The position numbers were made by a program, and so were the translations under genes. Positions 7,984-13,472 of a stretch of 20,727 nt of DNA are shown one piece after another. Positions within the stretch are counted from its first letter, which is position 1. Each line of letters starts with the position of its first letter. The notes beneath the pieces are model-generated. The model saw only the letters and a program-made list of their open reading frames with translations, did not search any database and was not told the origin of the DNA. Origin of the DNA: a virus; IMG/VR virus record IMGVR_UViG_3300022752_000469, positions 1 through 20,727 of that record; one strand, given 5' to 3'.

Positions 7984-8511
7984 GAAACCTAAGTAACCTT
8001 TAATCTGTTTAATTCTTTCTTCAGTAGTGCCTGAAATGAATGCTAGATTTTTAATTTGATTTAAATGTTCATGTATTGTGCTTTTTATAGTAAAATCAAT
8101 TAATTCACGATAATCAGCATTAGTTTCTCTAACACCATTATCTTCAATTTTTACACCAATAGGAGACACATAAAAAACATAATCATAGTCCCAAATAAAT
8201 GGAGCAGCATATTTAACAAATGCATTTTTATCATCTTGACAAATTGACTTGGCACATTGAGTAAAAGCCATCACATCGATAATTGTTCTATCAGTAATAA
8301 CATTTTCTCTCATTAGTTCAGAACAACGTTCAGCTAAGAATATTGTTTGACCTTTTAATGTACTATCAGTGTTTAATGGAATACCTAAATCACGTAAGTA
8401 TTTACTACGTTCAGTAGCAAAGAAATAATCTTTAAATTCAGGTAATTCTTTTAAAGCATGTACTAGTGTTGATTTGCCAACACTCATTGTTCCACATAGT
8501 CCTATCTTCAT
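7981..8511 (-). CDS. P-loop nucleotide/nucleoside kinase-like ATPase (AAA_28/NadR-like)
   Basis: This 176-residue protein is a small P-loop kinase. Walker A is GTMSVGKST (7-15). A TDRTIIDVMAFT motif (73-84) is the DR-containing region typical of thymidylate-kinase and NadR-type ribosylnicotinamide-kinase folds. A hydrophobic strand YDYVFYVSP (about 109-117) ends near residues that would form a lid (VRETNADYRE, about 127-136). Such enzymes phosphorylate nucleosides, nucleotides or nicotinamide riboside; the exact substrate cannot be read from the sequence. It is the first gene after the terminator at 8524-8550 and may be carried into the terminase operon. The start is ATG at 8511 without SD. 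The fold is fairly certain, the substrate is not. Confidence 0.82.
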   Translation of the reverse strand: MKIGLCGTMSVGKSTLVHALKELPEFKDYFFATERSKYLRDLGIPLNTDSTLKGQTIFLAERCSELMRENVITDRTIIDVMAFTQCAKSICQDDKNAFVKYAAPFIWDYDYVFYVSPIGVKIEDNGVRETNADYRELIDFTIKSTIHEHLNQIKNLAFISGTTEERIKQIKGYLGF

Positions 8512-8523
8512 ATTAGTAATATA

Positions 8524-8550
8524 ATAAAAAAGGCCTGGTTTCCCAAGCCT
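8524..8550 (-). terminator. Rho-independent terminator after the acidic leader protein
   Basis: On the minus strand AGGCTTGG pairs with CCAGGCCT (one G-T pair) around a GAAA tetraloop, followed by TTTTTATTATA. It lies about 20 bases after the stop at 8569 and separates block 2 from the kinase-terminase-portal block. Confidence 0.88.
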
Positions 8551-8568
8551 AATTTAAAATACTGTTTT

Positions 8569-9048
8569 TTAGAATTCATCATAATCAGTCTTCCAACCAA
8601 ACTCATCATCTTCATCATCTTCATCATTATTTCTACCATATAGTTCATTTAATACAACTAATACTTTATCTACCGCGTTTTTTAGATTAGGATTATTAGA
8701 AGCTATTTGTTCTAATCGAGGTATTACTTCTTCATCAAAAAGATCTTCTGGGTAGTTTGTAATTTCATTTATTTTGTCATCTATTTCTTTAATAGTAGAT
8801 GCTAGTTCTTCTACTGTTCTTACTTTAGGGTATGGTTTAAGTGATTTCAAATATGCTGCTACTTCTCTTTTGTGGGTGTCATCAAAGAAACCAGCGACAT
8901 ATTCAGCATCATGACTGTCTATATATAACTCTATAATACGCTGACATTCGTTGGGAGAAGGAGTTTGAGTCTTATTTAATTTTTCTTGGTATTGACCTTC
9001 AGTAATAATACCAGCCATTTTTTGCATTTTAAGGAACTCTTTGTTCAT
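8569..9048 (-). CDS. Acidic protein with type B leader, candidate internal head protein
   Basis: This 159-residue protein has no known function. It begins with the type B leader MNKEFLKMQKMAGIITE followed by Gly18. The I-T-E/G junction is a close match to the T4 prohead-protease site. After cleavage the mature protein would be about 142 residues, helical, and end in a very acidic tail (NNDEDDEDDEFGWKTDYDEF). A leader, a protease site and a compact charged body resemble the logic of T4 internal proteins, though the sequence is not related to them. The start is ATG at 9048. There is no SD; an A-rich leader and one motif copy lie upstream. A terminator follows the gene. Confidence 0.75.
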   Translation of the reverse strand: MNKEFLKMQKMAGIITEGQYQEKLNKTQTPSPNECQRIIELYIDSHDAEYVAGFFDDTHKREVAAYLKSLKPYPKVRTVEELASTIKEIDDKINEITNYPEDLFDEEVIPRLEQIASNNPNLKNAVDKVLVVLNELYGRNNDEDDEDDEFGWKTDYDEF

Positions 9049-9079
9049 TGTCTTTTATTTTTTAAATTAGTATATTTTA

Positions 9080-9089
9080 TTATAAATAT
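9080..9089 (-). promoter_or_regulatory. Recurrent boundary motif ATATTTATAA, copy 4
   Basis: Exact copy in the 51-bp gap before the acidic leader protein, ending 31 bases before its ATG. A run of nine T residues precedes it on the minus strand just after the upstream stop codon, without a convincing hairpin. Confidence 0.4.
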
Positions 9090-9099
9090 CAAAAAAAAA

Positions 9100-9357
9100 C
9101 TAAGATCGTGATCCTTTACCTACACTACTCTTAAACCAAGGTAACCCAATTCCATCACGTTTTGCTTTATGATGACTATCTTTGTCATGTTGAAAACCAT
9201 TAATAAAATACTCTTCTTTACCATCTGGGTGGATTACGGCTGGACCATCCCAGTTGTGTAATTTTCCATCTTTCATGTAACGAATTGTACCGTCTGTTGA
9301 TGTGTACTTTTTAGTTTCTAGTGTTGGGTCTAGTTGATACTTTTTTTCTTCTTCCAT
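9100..9357 (-). CDS. Small MORN-like repeat protein
   Basis: This 85-residue protein has two repeat-like units of the pattern DG-x-x-x-Y-x-x-(D/N)G-K-x-H: YMKDGKLHNWDGPAVIHPDG and the following EEYFINGFQHDKDSHH. This is the MORN-variant type common in phage and bacterial proteins, with conserved Gly, His and the DGPAVI core. The repeats probably form a small beta sheet; the role in phages is unknown. I chose ATG at 9357 because it lies 8 bases after the stop of the upstream endonuclease gene. A longer reading frame to 9381 would need a TTG start inside that gene. No leader or protease site is seen. Confidence 0.7.
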   Translation of the reverse strand: MEEEKKYQLDPTLETKKYTSTDGTIRYMKDGKLHNWDGPAVIHPDGKEEYFINGFQHDKDSHHKAKRDGIGLPWFKSSVGKGSRS

Positions 9358-9365
9358 ATGTTTTA

Positions 9366-9974
9366 TTATATATATTTCCAAATATAACCATAAGCGGTTT
9401 TTTGCCTACCTGAGGCGCAATCTGCTATTTGATTACCTGATTTATTTAGACATCTACCTGCTTCTTGTGCTGACTGGTATTCATTAAGTAGATTACCTTG
9501 AAGATCATATTGGAGTATTGGTTTATGGTGACTTAAATAATTTTTAGGTTTTCCTCTAAGGGCATCCCCTATTTTATTAGCCCATAATATATTTCTACCT
9601 TTGTTTGCTTTACTAATATTTTGCTTCCATTCTTTACTTCGAGGTCCTAAACCTTTACCTTTTCTATTTTCACTTTGACGTTGTTTTACTTCATCAGTAT
9701 ATGCCCAAGTACCTCCACCTTTAGAATATTTAGTTTGATTAATTATTTTGTACCCTAATTTTTTATATTCTTCAATAAGAGTATGTTCATATAGATATGC
9801 GGTTTGTTCATCATCAAAATACTTAATAATTTCCCAAAAGCATTCAACTTTAGAAGTAATATTTTTCCATCCTTTATTTGATTTTTTATGACCTGCTCTA
9901 TTACCTGTTCCTTTTCCTACATAAAAAGGTTTATTAGTATCTTTTCTAATCCAATGATATACATAATATTTCAT
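9366..9974 (-). CDS. GIY-YIG homing endonuclease with NUMOD3/NUMOD1-like DNA-binding modules
   Basis: This 202-residue protein has an N-terminal GIY-YIG nuclease domain. VYHWIRKDTNKPFYVGKGTG holds the two signature strands, with Arg26, Glu63 (LYEHTLIEEY) and Asn79 as likely catalytic or core residues. From about 95 to 126 are NUMOD3-type motifs (RQSENRKGKG, KQNISKANKG). The C-terminus (about 150-200, PILQYDLQGNLLNEYQSAQE onward) resembles the NUMOD1 DNA-binding helix-turn-helix. Such free-standing, Seg-like enzymes cut phage genomes lacking them and spread by repair. ATG at 9974 is preferred; a GTG at 9989 would add five residues encoded by the recurrent motif. It lies directly behind the FAD oxidoreductase gene. 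Confidence 0.9.
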   Translation of the reverse strand: MKYYVYHWIRKDTNKPFYVGKGTGNRAGHKKSNKGWKNITSKVECFWEIIKYFDDEQTAYLYEHTLIEEYKKLGYKIINQTKYSKGGGTWAYTDEVKQRQSENRKGKGLGPRSKEWKQNISKANKGRNILWANKIGDALRGKPKNYLSHHKPILQYDLQGNLLNEYQSAQEAGRCLNKSGNQIADCASGRQKTAYGYIWKYI

Positions 9975-9976
9975 AA

Positions 9977-9986
9977 TTATAAATAT
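9977..9986 (-). promoter_or_regulatory. Recurrent boundary motif ATATTTATAA, copy 5
   Basis: Exact copy ending only 2 bases before the preferred ATG of the GIY-YIG gene at 9974. At this spacing it cannot act as a normal -10 promoter for that start. This copy therefore argues either for another role or for displacement of its original gene by endonuclease insertion. Confidence 0.35.
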
Positions 9987-10003
9987 CACCAGAAATTAAA
10001 TAC

Positions 10004-11311
10004 TTACATTTTTTTTAAAATACCTTCAGCAATGTAAATACCTTGACTGCCTGCTACTGTTATACCTCTAGCTGATAAAGCGTCTCCGGCAAAATGAATA
10101 TTGTTGTATGTTGTAAGACTTAAATCATCATAGTTAACAAGAGGCTCTGCAGAGACATATTTTACTTCAGGAATATACATACCCCAATCATCACCAAATT
10201 CAAATACTTCATTCATTTGGTCGATAAAATTAAGAATATAATCGGCATATTCACTAAATGCGTCTTTAAACCAGCTTAACTCAACGATTTGATAACTATC
10301 GACTGTATTATTTTCTGATGTTAAACTTGGTTTTCGAGTTAAATTAGGTGAATAATATAAACCAGATTTTTTAGCTACGGGTAAATCAAATTGACACTTC
10401 TTAACTATTTCTCTACTCCATTCAAATGGATTTTCAATACCTTTAATTTCCATTAGGATACCAAAGTTGGTCATATCGTTTTTAAATTCTTCACCTTTTT
10501 TAGCATGACCATTGTAACTAATGTCACCATATGTTTCCTCTACTGCGACGTAAGCTGCGTTATTATTAGTACAAAATGATCTTAACGATACATTATCAAA
10601 CTTTTGGTATAGTTTAAAATCATAACTGATATCAATTAGTTTTTGAAAGTATTTTTGTGGTGCCTCGTAACGGACTCCAATTTGTACTGATTTTGGTTCT
10701 GTAGGTAGTTGGTATTGGTTTGATAATGATTGAGCAAAGTCAATACCACTTTTACCTACAGCAAATATTAAAGAATCATATTGTAATGTAGTATTATGAG
10801 TATAAACTTTATTATTATTAAAATCAATGTCCTCTACTTCTGTTTCCCATTCAAATCTAACACCTTTATCCACTAAATATTGATACCATGCTTTAGCAAT
10901 CTCGTGAAGATAATTTGAACCAATATGCCATACAGGAAATAAACGTAAACCAAAATATGGTTTAATAAATTCAGGTTCTGATTGTGGGTCAGAGCAAAAT
11001 ATTTCTTCTGGTTTAGGATGGAAACGTCTAAAGTTATTAATGACTTGATCCATCAATTCCATTGCTTTCTCTTCACCACAATACTTTGATAATACACCTC
11101 CAATTGCAGTGTGATATGTTAATTTACCATCACTCCAACCACCAGCACCTAACATACCTGTCATTACTTCCTCAGGTAAACGATTGTGTGGATCATTTCC
11201 TTTATCAATAATAGTGATTAACTCACCTGGGTAGCCATTATCTACTAATTTTGTCGCGGCATTAATGCCTGCTACACCTGCTCCTACAATTACTATTTTT
11301 TTATTTTTCAT
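10004..11311 (-). CDS. FAD-dependent oxidoreductase (COG2509-like dehydrogenase)
   Basis: This 435-residue flavoprotein has an N-terminal Rossmann dinucleotide-binding motif (IVIVGAGVAGINAA, 6-19; acidic residue Asp36 ending the second strand). A GGWSDGKLT block (57-65) and SVQIGVRYEAP, followed by SLRSFCTNNN, resemble the COG2509 FAD-dependent dehydrogenases. The C-terminal second half of the FAD site is FAGDALSARGITVAGSQGIY (from about 406). The substrate is unknown. It has no leader, signal peptide or protease site, so it is probably a cytosolic auxiliary metabolic enzyme made in the infected cell. It lies between a terminator and a GIY-YIG gene, and appears to have its own promoter. The start is ATG at 11311. 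The flavoprotein fold is certain, the subfamily likely. Confidence 0.88.
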   Translation of the reverse strand: MKNKKIVIVGAGVAGINAATKLVDNGYPGELITIIDKGNDPHNRLPEEVMTGMLGAGGWSDGKLTYHTAIGGVLSKYCGEEKAMELMDQVINNFRRFHPKPEEIFCSDPQSEPEFIKPYFGLRLFPVWHIGSNYLHEIAKAWYQYLVDKGVRFEWETEVEDIDFNNNKVYTHNTTLQYDSLIFAVGKSGIDFAQSLSNQYQLPTEPKSVQIGVRYEAPQKYFQKLIDISYDFKLYQKFDNVSLRSFCTNNNAAYVAVEETYGDISYNGHAKKGEEFKNDMTNFGILMEIKGIENPFEWSREIVKKCQFDLPVAKKSGLYYSPNLTRKPSLTSENNTVDSYQIVELSWFKDAFSEYADYILNFIDQMNEVFEFGDDWGMYIPEVKYVSAEPLVNYDDLSLTTYNNIHFAGDALSARGITVAGSQGIYIAEGILKKM

Positions 11312-11315
11312 ATTC

Positions 11316-11346
11316 TAAAGATAATAAATTTTATTTAAAAAACAAA
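11316..11346 (-). promoter_or_regulatory. Possible Bacteroidota-type promoter for the FAD oxidoreductase
   Basis: On the minus strand TTTG (11346-11343), a 19-base spacer and TATCTTTA (11323-11316) match the Bacteroidota sigma consensus TTTG-N19/21-TAnnTTTG at all but the last position. Transcription would start almost at the ATG (11311), giving a nearly leaderless mRNA. A second TTTG lies 4 bases further upstream, and the region is AT-rich, so chance is possible. Confidence 0.35.
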
Positions 11347-11377
11347 CAAAAAAGTGGCACCTTTTTAGGAGTGCCAC
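11341..11377 (-). terminator. Rho-independent terminator ending block 1
   Basis: On the minus strand GTGGCAC and GTGCCAC form a perfect 7-bp stem (11377-11354) around a 10-base loop, followed by TTTTTTGTTTGTT. It separates the leader-protein block upstream from the FAD oxidoreductase gene. Confidence 0.88.
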
Positions 11378-11391
11378 AGCTACCATATTTT

Positions 11392-11426
11392 TGTCTCTGT
11401 TTAGAGCGACCGGCTATGAATCGGTC
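11392..11426 (+). other. tRNA-like fragment (D-stem half and anticodon arm)
   Basis: On the plus strand, opposite to all genes, TTTAGAGC is followed by G and then a 5-bp stem ACCGG/TCGGT (one G-T pair) closing a 7-base loop CTATGAA, with U33 and A37/A38 as in tRNAs and a would-be anticodon ATG. No T-arm (GGTTCGAATCC type) follows, no acceptor stem is visible, and the D-loop is too short. It could be a decayed tRNA or simply two adjacent hairpins (11395-11406 and 11408-11426) in the 3' region of the minus-strand transcript. Confidence 0.3.
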
Positions 11427-11433
11427 TATATGT

Positions 11434-11520
11434 TTATTTTAATATTTTATTATTAATTAGTTGACTAAGTCTCCCACCATTTAGATTGAATTTATTTTCA
11501 AATTCTTTTCTAGTACCTTA
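11434..11520 (-). pseudogene. Remnant of a homing-endonuclease C-terminal DNA-binding module
   Basis: Between the coiled-coil gene and the terminator, one minus-strand frame reads 27 residues, including RKEFENKFNLNGGRLSQLIN, between a TAA at 11520-11518 and a TAA at 11436-11434. The pattern (T/R)-K-E-F-x-x-K-F-N-L-x-x-G-x-L-S-x-L-I-N-x-K is typical of the helix-turn-helix repeats at the C-terminus of phage HNH and GIY-YIG endonucleases, where it usually continues into K-G-W. There is no start codon and no nuclease domain. I read it as the tail of a deleted endonuclease gene. Confidence 0.5.
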
Positions 11521-11522
11521 TT

Positions 11523-12173
11523 TTATTTTATTGGGAATGTTGATTTTAGTTTTTTTAAATGAGATATTAAAGCATCATACATTCCACTTTCGTCATTTTT
11601 ATATTTTGATTTAATATCATCTATAGCTTTACTATAATCAAATTTAGCTTCTATTTCATCGTCACCATATTGATCATATATTTTTTCTTCAATATCACCT
11701 ATTTTACTCAAAATTGTTTCTATTTTACTTTTATTTTCATTAATAATACCTGCAAGTTTTTGCATACGAATAAAAGATTCGTTTAATGCTTCTTCTTGTG
11801 TATTGTCAGGCATGTTCATTTCAGCTGTTACATCAGCTTCATCAATAGGAGCATCAGTAGTTACTTCTTTTTCAGGATTTGCTTTTTTATCCTTTTTAGC
11901 TTGCATTTTAGCTTTTTGAGCAGCGTATTTTTTCTTAGCTTTCTCTAAAATTTTAATTTCGGCTTGAATATTTTTTACTTTAGTTTCATCAACCATTTCT
12001 TTAAGATCATCATTTTCATTAATCTTATTTAGTCTTTCTTGACGTGATTGGATTGCTTCTTCACATTTAGTGATACTAGCATCTACAGCTGCTTCATTAG
12101 CTGCTTGTTCAATTTCTCTAATATATTCGTTGATAGATTCTCTTATAAGAGTACGTAATTTTTCTACTTGCAT
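11523..12173 (-). CDS. Coiled-coil protein carrying both leader types
   Basis: This 216-residue, strongly helical protein has no known function. It starts with a type A leader (MQVEKLRTLIRESINEYIRE, I-R-E at 18-20). A long Lys/Glu/Ala-rich coiled coil spans about 21-97, followed by an acidic linker (100-128). At 130-147 comes a type B leader sequence, LNESFIRMQKLAGIINEN, in which the usual initiating Met is replaced by Leu. The I-N-E site (Glu146) lies where type B leaders are expected to be cut. The last 70 residues form a separate helical domain. It looks like two leader-bearing genes fused end to end, or a polyprotein cut by the prohead protease. The start is ATG at 12173 with an A-rich leader and no SD. 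Confidence 0.72.
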   Translation of the reverse strand: MQVEKLRTLIRESINEYIREIEQAANEAAVDASITKCEEAIQSRQERLNKINENDDLKEMVDETKVKNIQAEIKILEKAKKKYAAQKAKMQAKKDKKANPEKEVTTDAPIDEADVTAEMNMPDNTQEEALNESFIRMQKLAGIINENKSKIETILSKIGDIEEKIYDQYGDDEIEAKFDYSKAIDDIKSKYKNDESGMYDALISHLKKLKSTFPIK

Positions 12174-12194
12174 TTTATTTTGGTTTTTATTTGT

Positions 12195-12204
12195 TTATAA
12201 ATAT
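12195..12204 (-). promoter_or_regulatory. Recurrent boundary motif ATATTTATAA, copy 6
   Basis: Exact copy in the 34-bp gap between the two leader-protein genes, ending 21 bases before the ATG at 12173. The stretch that follows, AAAAACCAAAATAAAATG, has counterparts upstream of other leader genes. Confidence 0.4.
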
Positions 12205-12207
12205 GTG

Positions 12208-12654
12208 TTATTTAGATAAGGCATAAATTCCACCATTTATTCCTACTGCAAATTTGTTTGGATGATTCTTAATATAATCCTTAGCGTAATTTATCATCAT
12301 TTTTTTATATGTATCTGAGTCAGCATTGGAATTACCTTTCATTTCACCTGTTTTATCACTAATGTCTGATCCTAGTTTAAAAAGATCATCATCATTCATT
12401 TTAGTAACTTCGTTACTAAGAACATTATTGTAATATTCAACTTGTTTAGCTTTATCAGCTTTTGCTTGTTGATCCATTTGATATACTTTACCTATTCCTC
12501 CTAAAGTTGATAATGTAATTAAACCACCTAACAACCAGTTTTTCCACCCTTCATCTAAAGTTTCATCATGAATTGCCTCAATAAACATTCTATATTCACC
12601 TTCAGTTATTACTCCGGCAATTTTTTGCATTTTTTTAATTTCAAGTATATTCAT
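12208..12654 (-). CDS. Type B leader protein with one membrane segment
   Basis: This 148-residue protein has no known function. It starts with the type B leader MNILEIKKMQKIAGVITE, followed by Gly19. The I-T-E/G junction fits the prohead-protease site. A single hydrophobic helix follows at about 39-57 (WLLGGLITLSTLGGIGKVY), then a soluble, Asp/Asn/Lys-rich domain of about 85 residues. A protein packaged in the head with a membrane-spanning segment could act at the host inner membrane on DNA entry, but that is inference. The leader at the extreme N-terminus is not a secretion signal: it is not hydrophobic and has no signal-peptidase site. The start is ATG at 12654, 12 bases after a motif copy. 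Confidence 0.74.
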   Translation of the reverse strand: MNILEIKKMQKIAGVITEGEYRMFIEAIHDETLDEGWKNWLLGGLITLSTLGGIGKVYQMDQQAKADKAKQVEYYNNVLSNEVTKMNDDDLFKLGSDISDKTGEMKGNSNADSDTYKKMMINYAKDYIKNHPNKFAVGINGGIYALSK

Positions 12655-12666
12655 TTTTAATTTTGT

Positions 12667-12676
12667 TTATAAATAT
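12667..12676 (-). promoter_or_regulatory. Recurrent boundary motif ATATTTATAA, copy 7
   Basis: Exact copy in the 33-bp gap between the two membrane-segment leader proteins, ending 12 bases before the ATG at 12654. Spacing is identical to copy 8. Confidence 0.4.
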
Positions 12677-12687
12677 GTTGTTTTTTA

Positions 12688-13470
12688 TTAAATTGCTAAA
12701 CCAATAGAATTAACTATTTCACCTATACTTTTTCCTCCTTTAACTCCATCTGCTATAGTCATAGCTACTGGGGCTACTCCTGTAAGATGTCCTAAATGGG
12801 AAAGAATACCAACCCCAGCTATTCCAGTCATCGTAATAGCATATAGTATATTAGCTAATTTTTCTCTAAATTCTTTATTTTTTAATTTTTTATTTCCTGT
12901 TATAAATCCAACCCATTTTAATAAGGTTCTAATAGGCCAAGTATAAGCATGATGTAACCCATGAGCTTTTTTTTTCATCCATTGCCCAAAATCAGAACCC
13001 CACATATCATCTCTTTGTTTTTTTAATTTATTTAAAAGTTCTCTTTCTCTCATTTCACTTTTAGCATCTTTTTTATCTAAATTCTTTATTAATTCTTCTT
13101 TTTCTTTAATTTTTTCATTAAATTTTTTTAATTGTGCTATTTCAGCTTCATTTTTTCCAGTGTTACGAGAAACCCAATTTGATACACCTCCTATAGCATC
13201 CATAGCTAAAGGAATTAATCCAGCTATTGTAACAGCAGTTAAAACAGCTGATTCATCAACTTTATCCTCAGGGGTGGAAGTTTCTTGTTTAGCTAATTGT
13301 TTAATTTTTTCAACTGGTTGGGCAGTAGCTTTAGATATGATGTTTAATATATTGTTAGGGACTTGATCAATAGTTTCAGCTTCTTCTCCTTCAAATAAAG
13401 TATTAGTTTTATACTCACTTTCAGTAATAATACCAGCTAATTGTTGCATTCTTAAAAATTCTTTATTCAT
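12688..13470 (-). CDS. Type B leader protein with hydrophobic segments, candidate internal membrane-active protein
   Basis: This 260-residue protein has no known function. The type B leader MNKEFLRMQQLAGIITE (cut expected after Glu17, before Ser18) is followed by a second possible site L-F-E/G at 25-28. Hydrophobic stretches lie at about 75-95 (VLTAVTIAGLIPLAMDAIGG), around the WPIRTLLKWVGFITG region, and at about 210-240 (ITMTGIAGVGILSHLGHLTG). A charged Lys/Glu coiled coil separates the first two. The layout suggests a protein able to insert in membranes after packaging and cleavage. It starts 2 bases after the stop of the upstream gene, with no SD. Confidence 0.74.
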   Translation of the reverse strand: MNKEFLRMQQLAGIITESEYKTNTLFEGEEAETIDQVPNNILNIISKATAQPVEKIKQLAKQETSTPEDKVDESAVLTAVTIAGLIPLAMDAIGGVSNWVSRNTGKNEAEIAQLKKFNEKIKEKEELIKNLDKKDAKSEMRERELLNKLKKQRDDMWGSDFGQWMKKKAHGLHHAYTWPIRTLLKWVGFITGNKKLKNKEFREKLANILYAITMTGIAGVGILSHLGHLTGVAPVAMTIADGVKGGKSIGEIVNSIGLAI

Positions 13471-13472
13471 AG

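Noticed and set aside
9088-9105. T-run after the MORN-like gene as a terminator
   Set aside because: Nine T residues follow the stop codon on the minus strand, but no stem of useful length precedes them.
9358-9381. Longer N-terminus of the MORN-like gene
   Set aside because: It requires a TTG start inside the preceding gene, whereas an ATG follows that gene's stop by 8 bases.
9975-9989. GTG start at 9989 for the GIY-YIG gene
   Set aside because: It would only add five residues encoded by the recurrent motif. The ATG at 9974 starts exactly at the conserved GIY-YIG strand.
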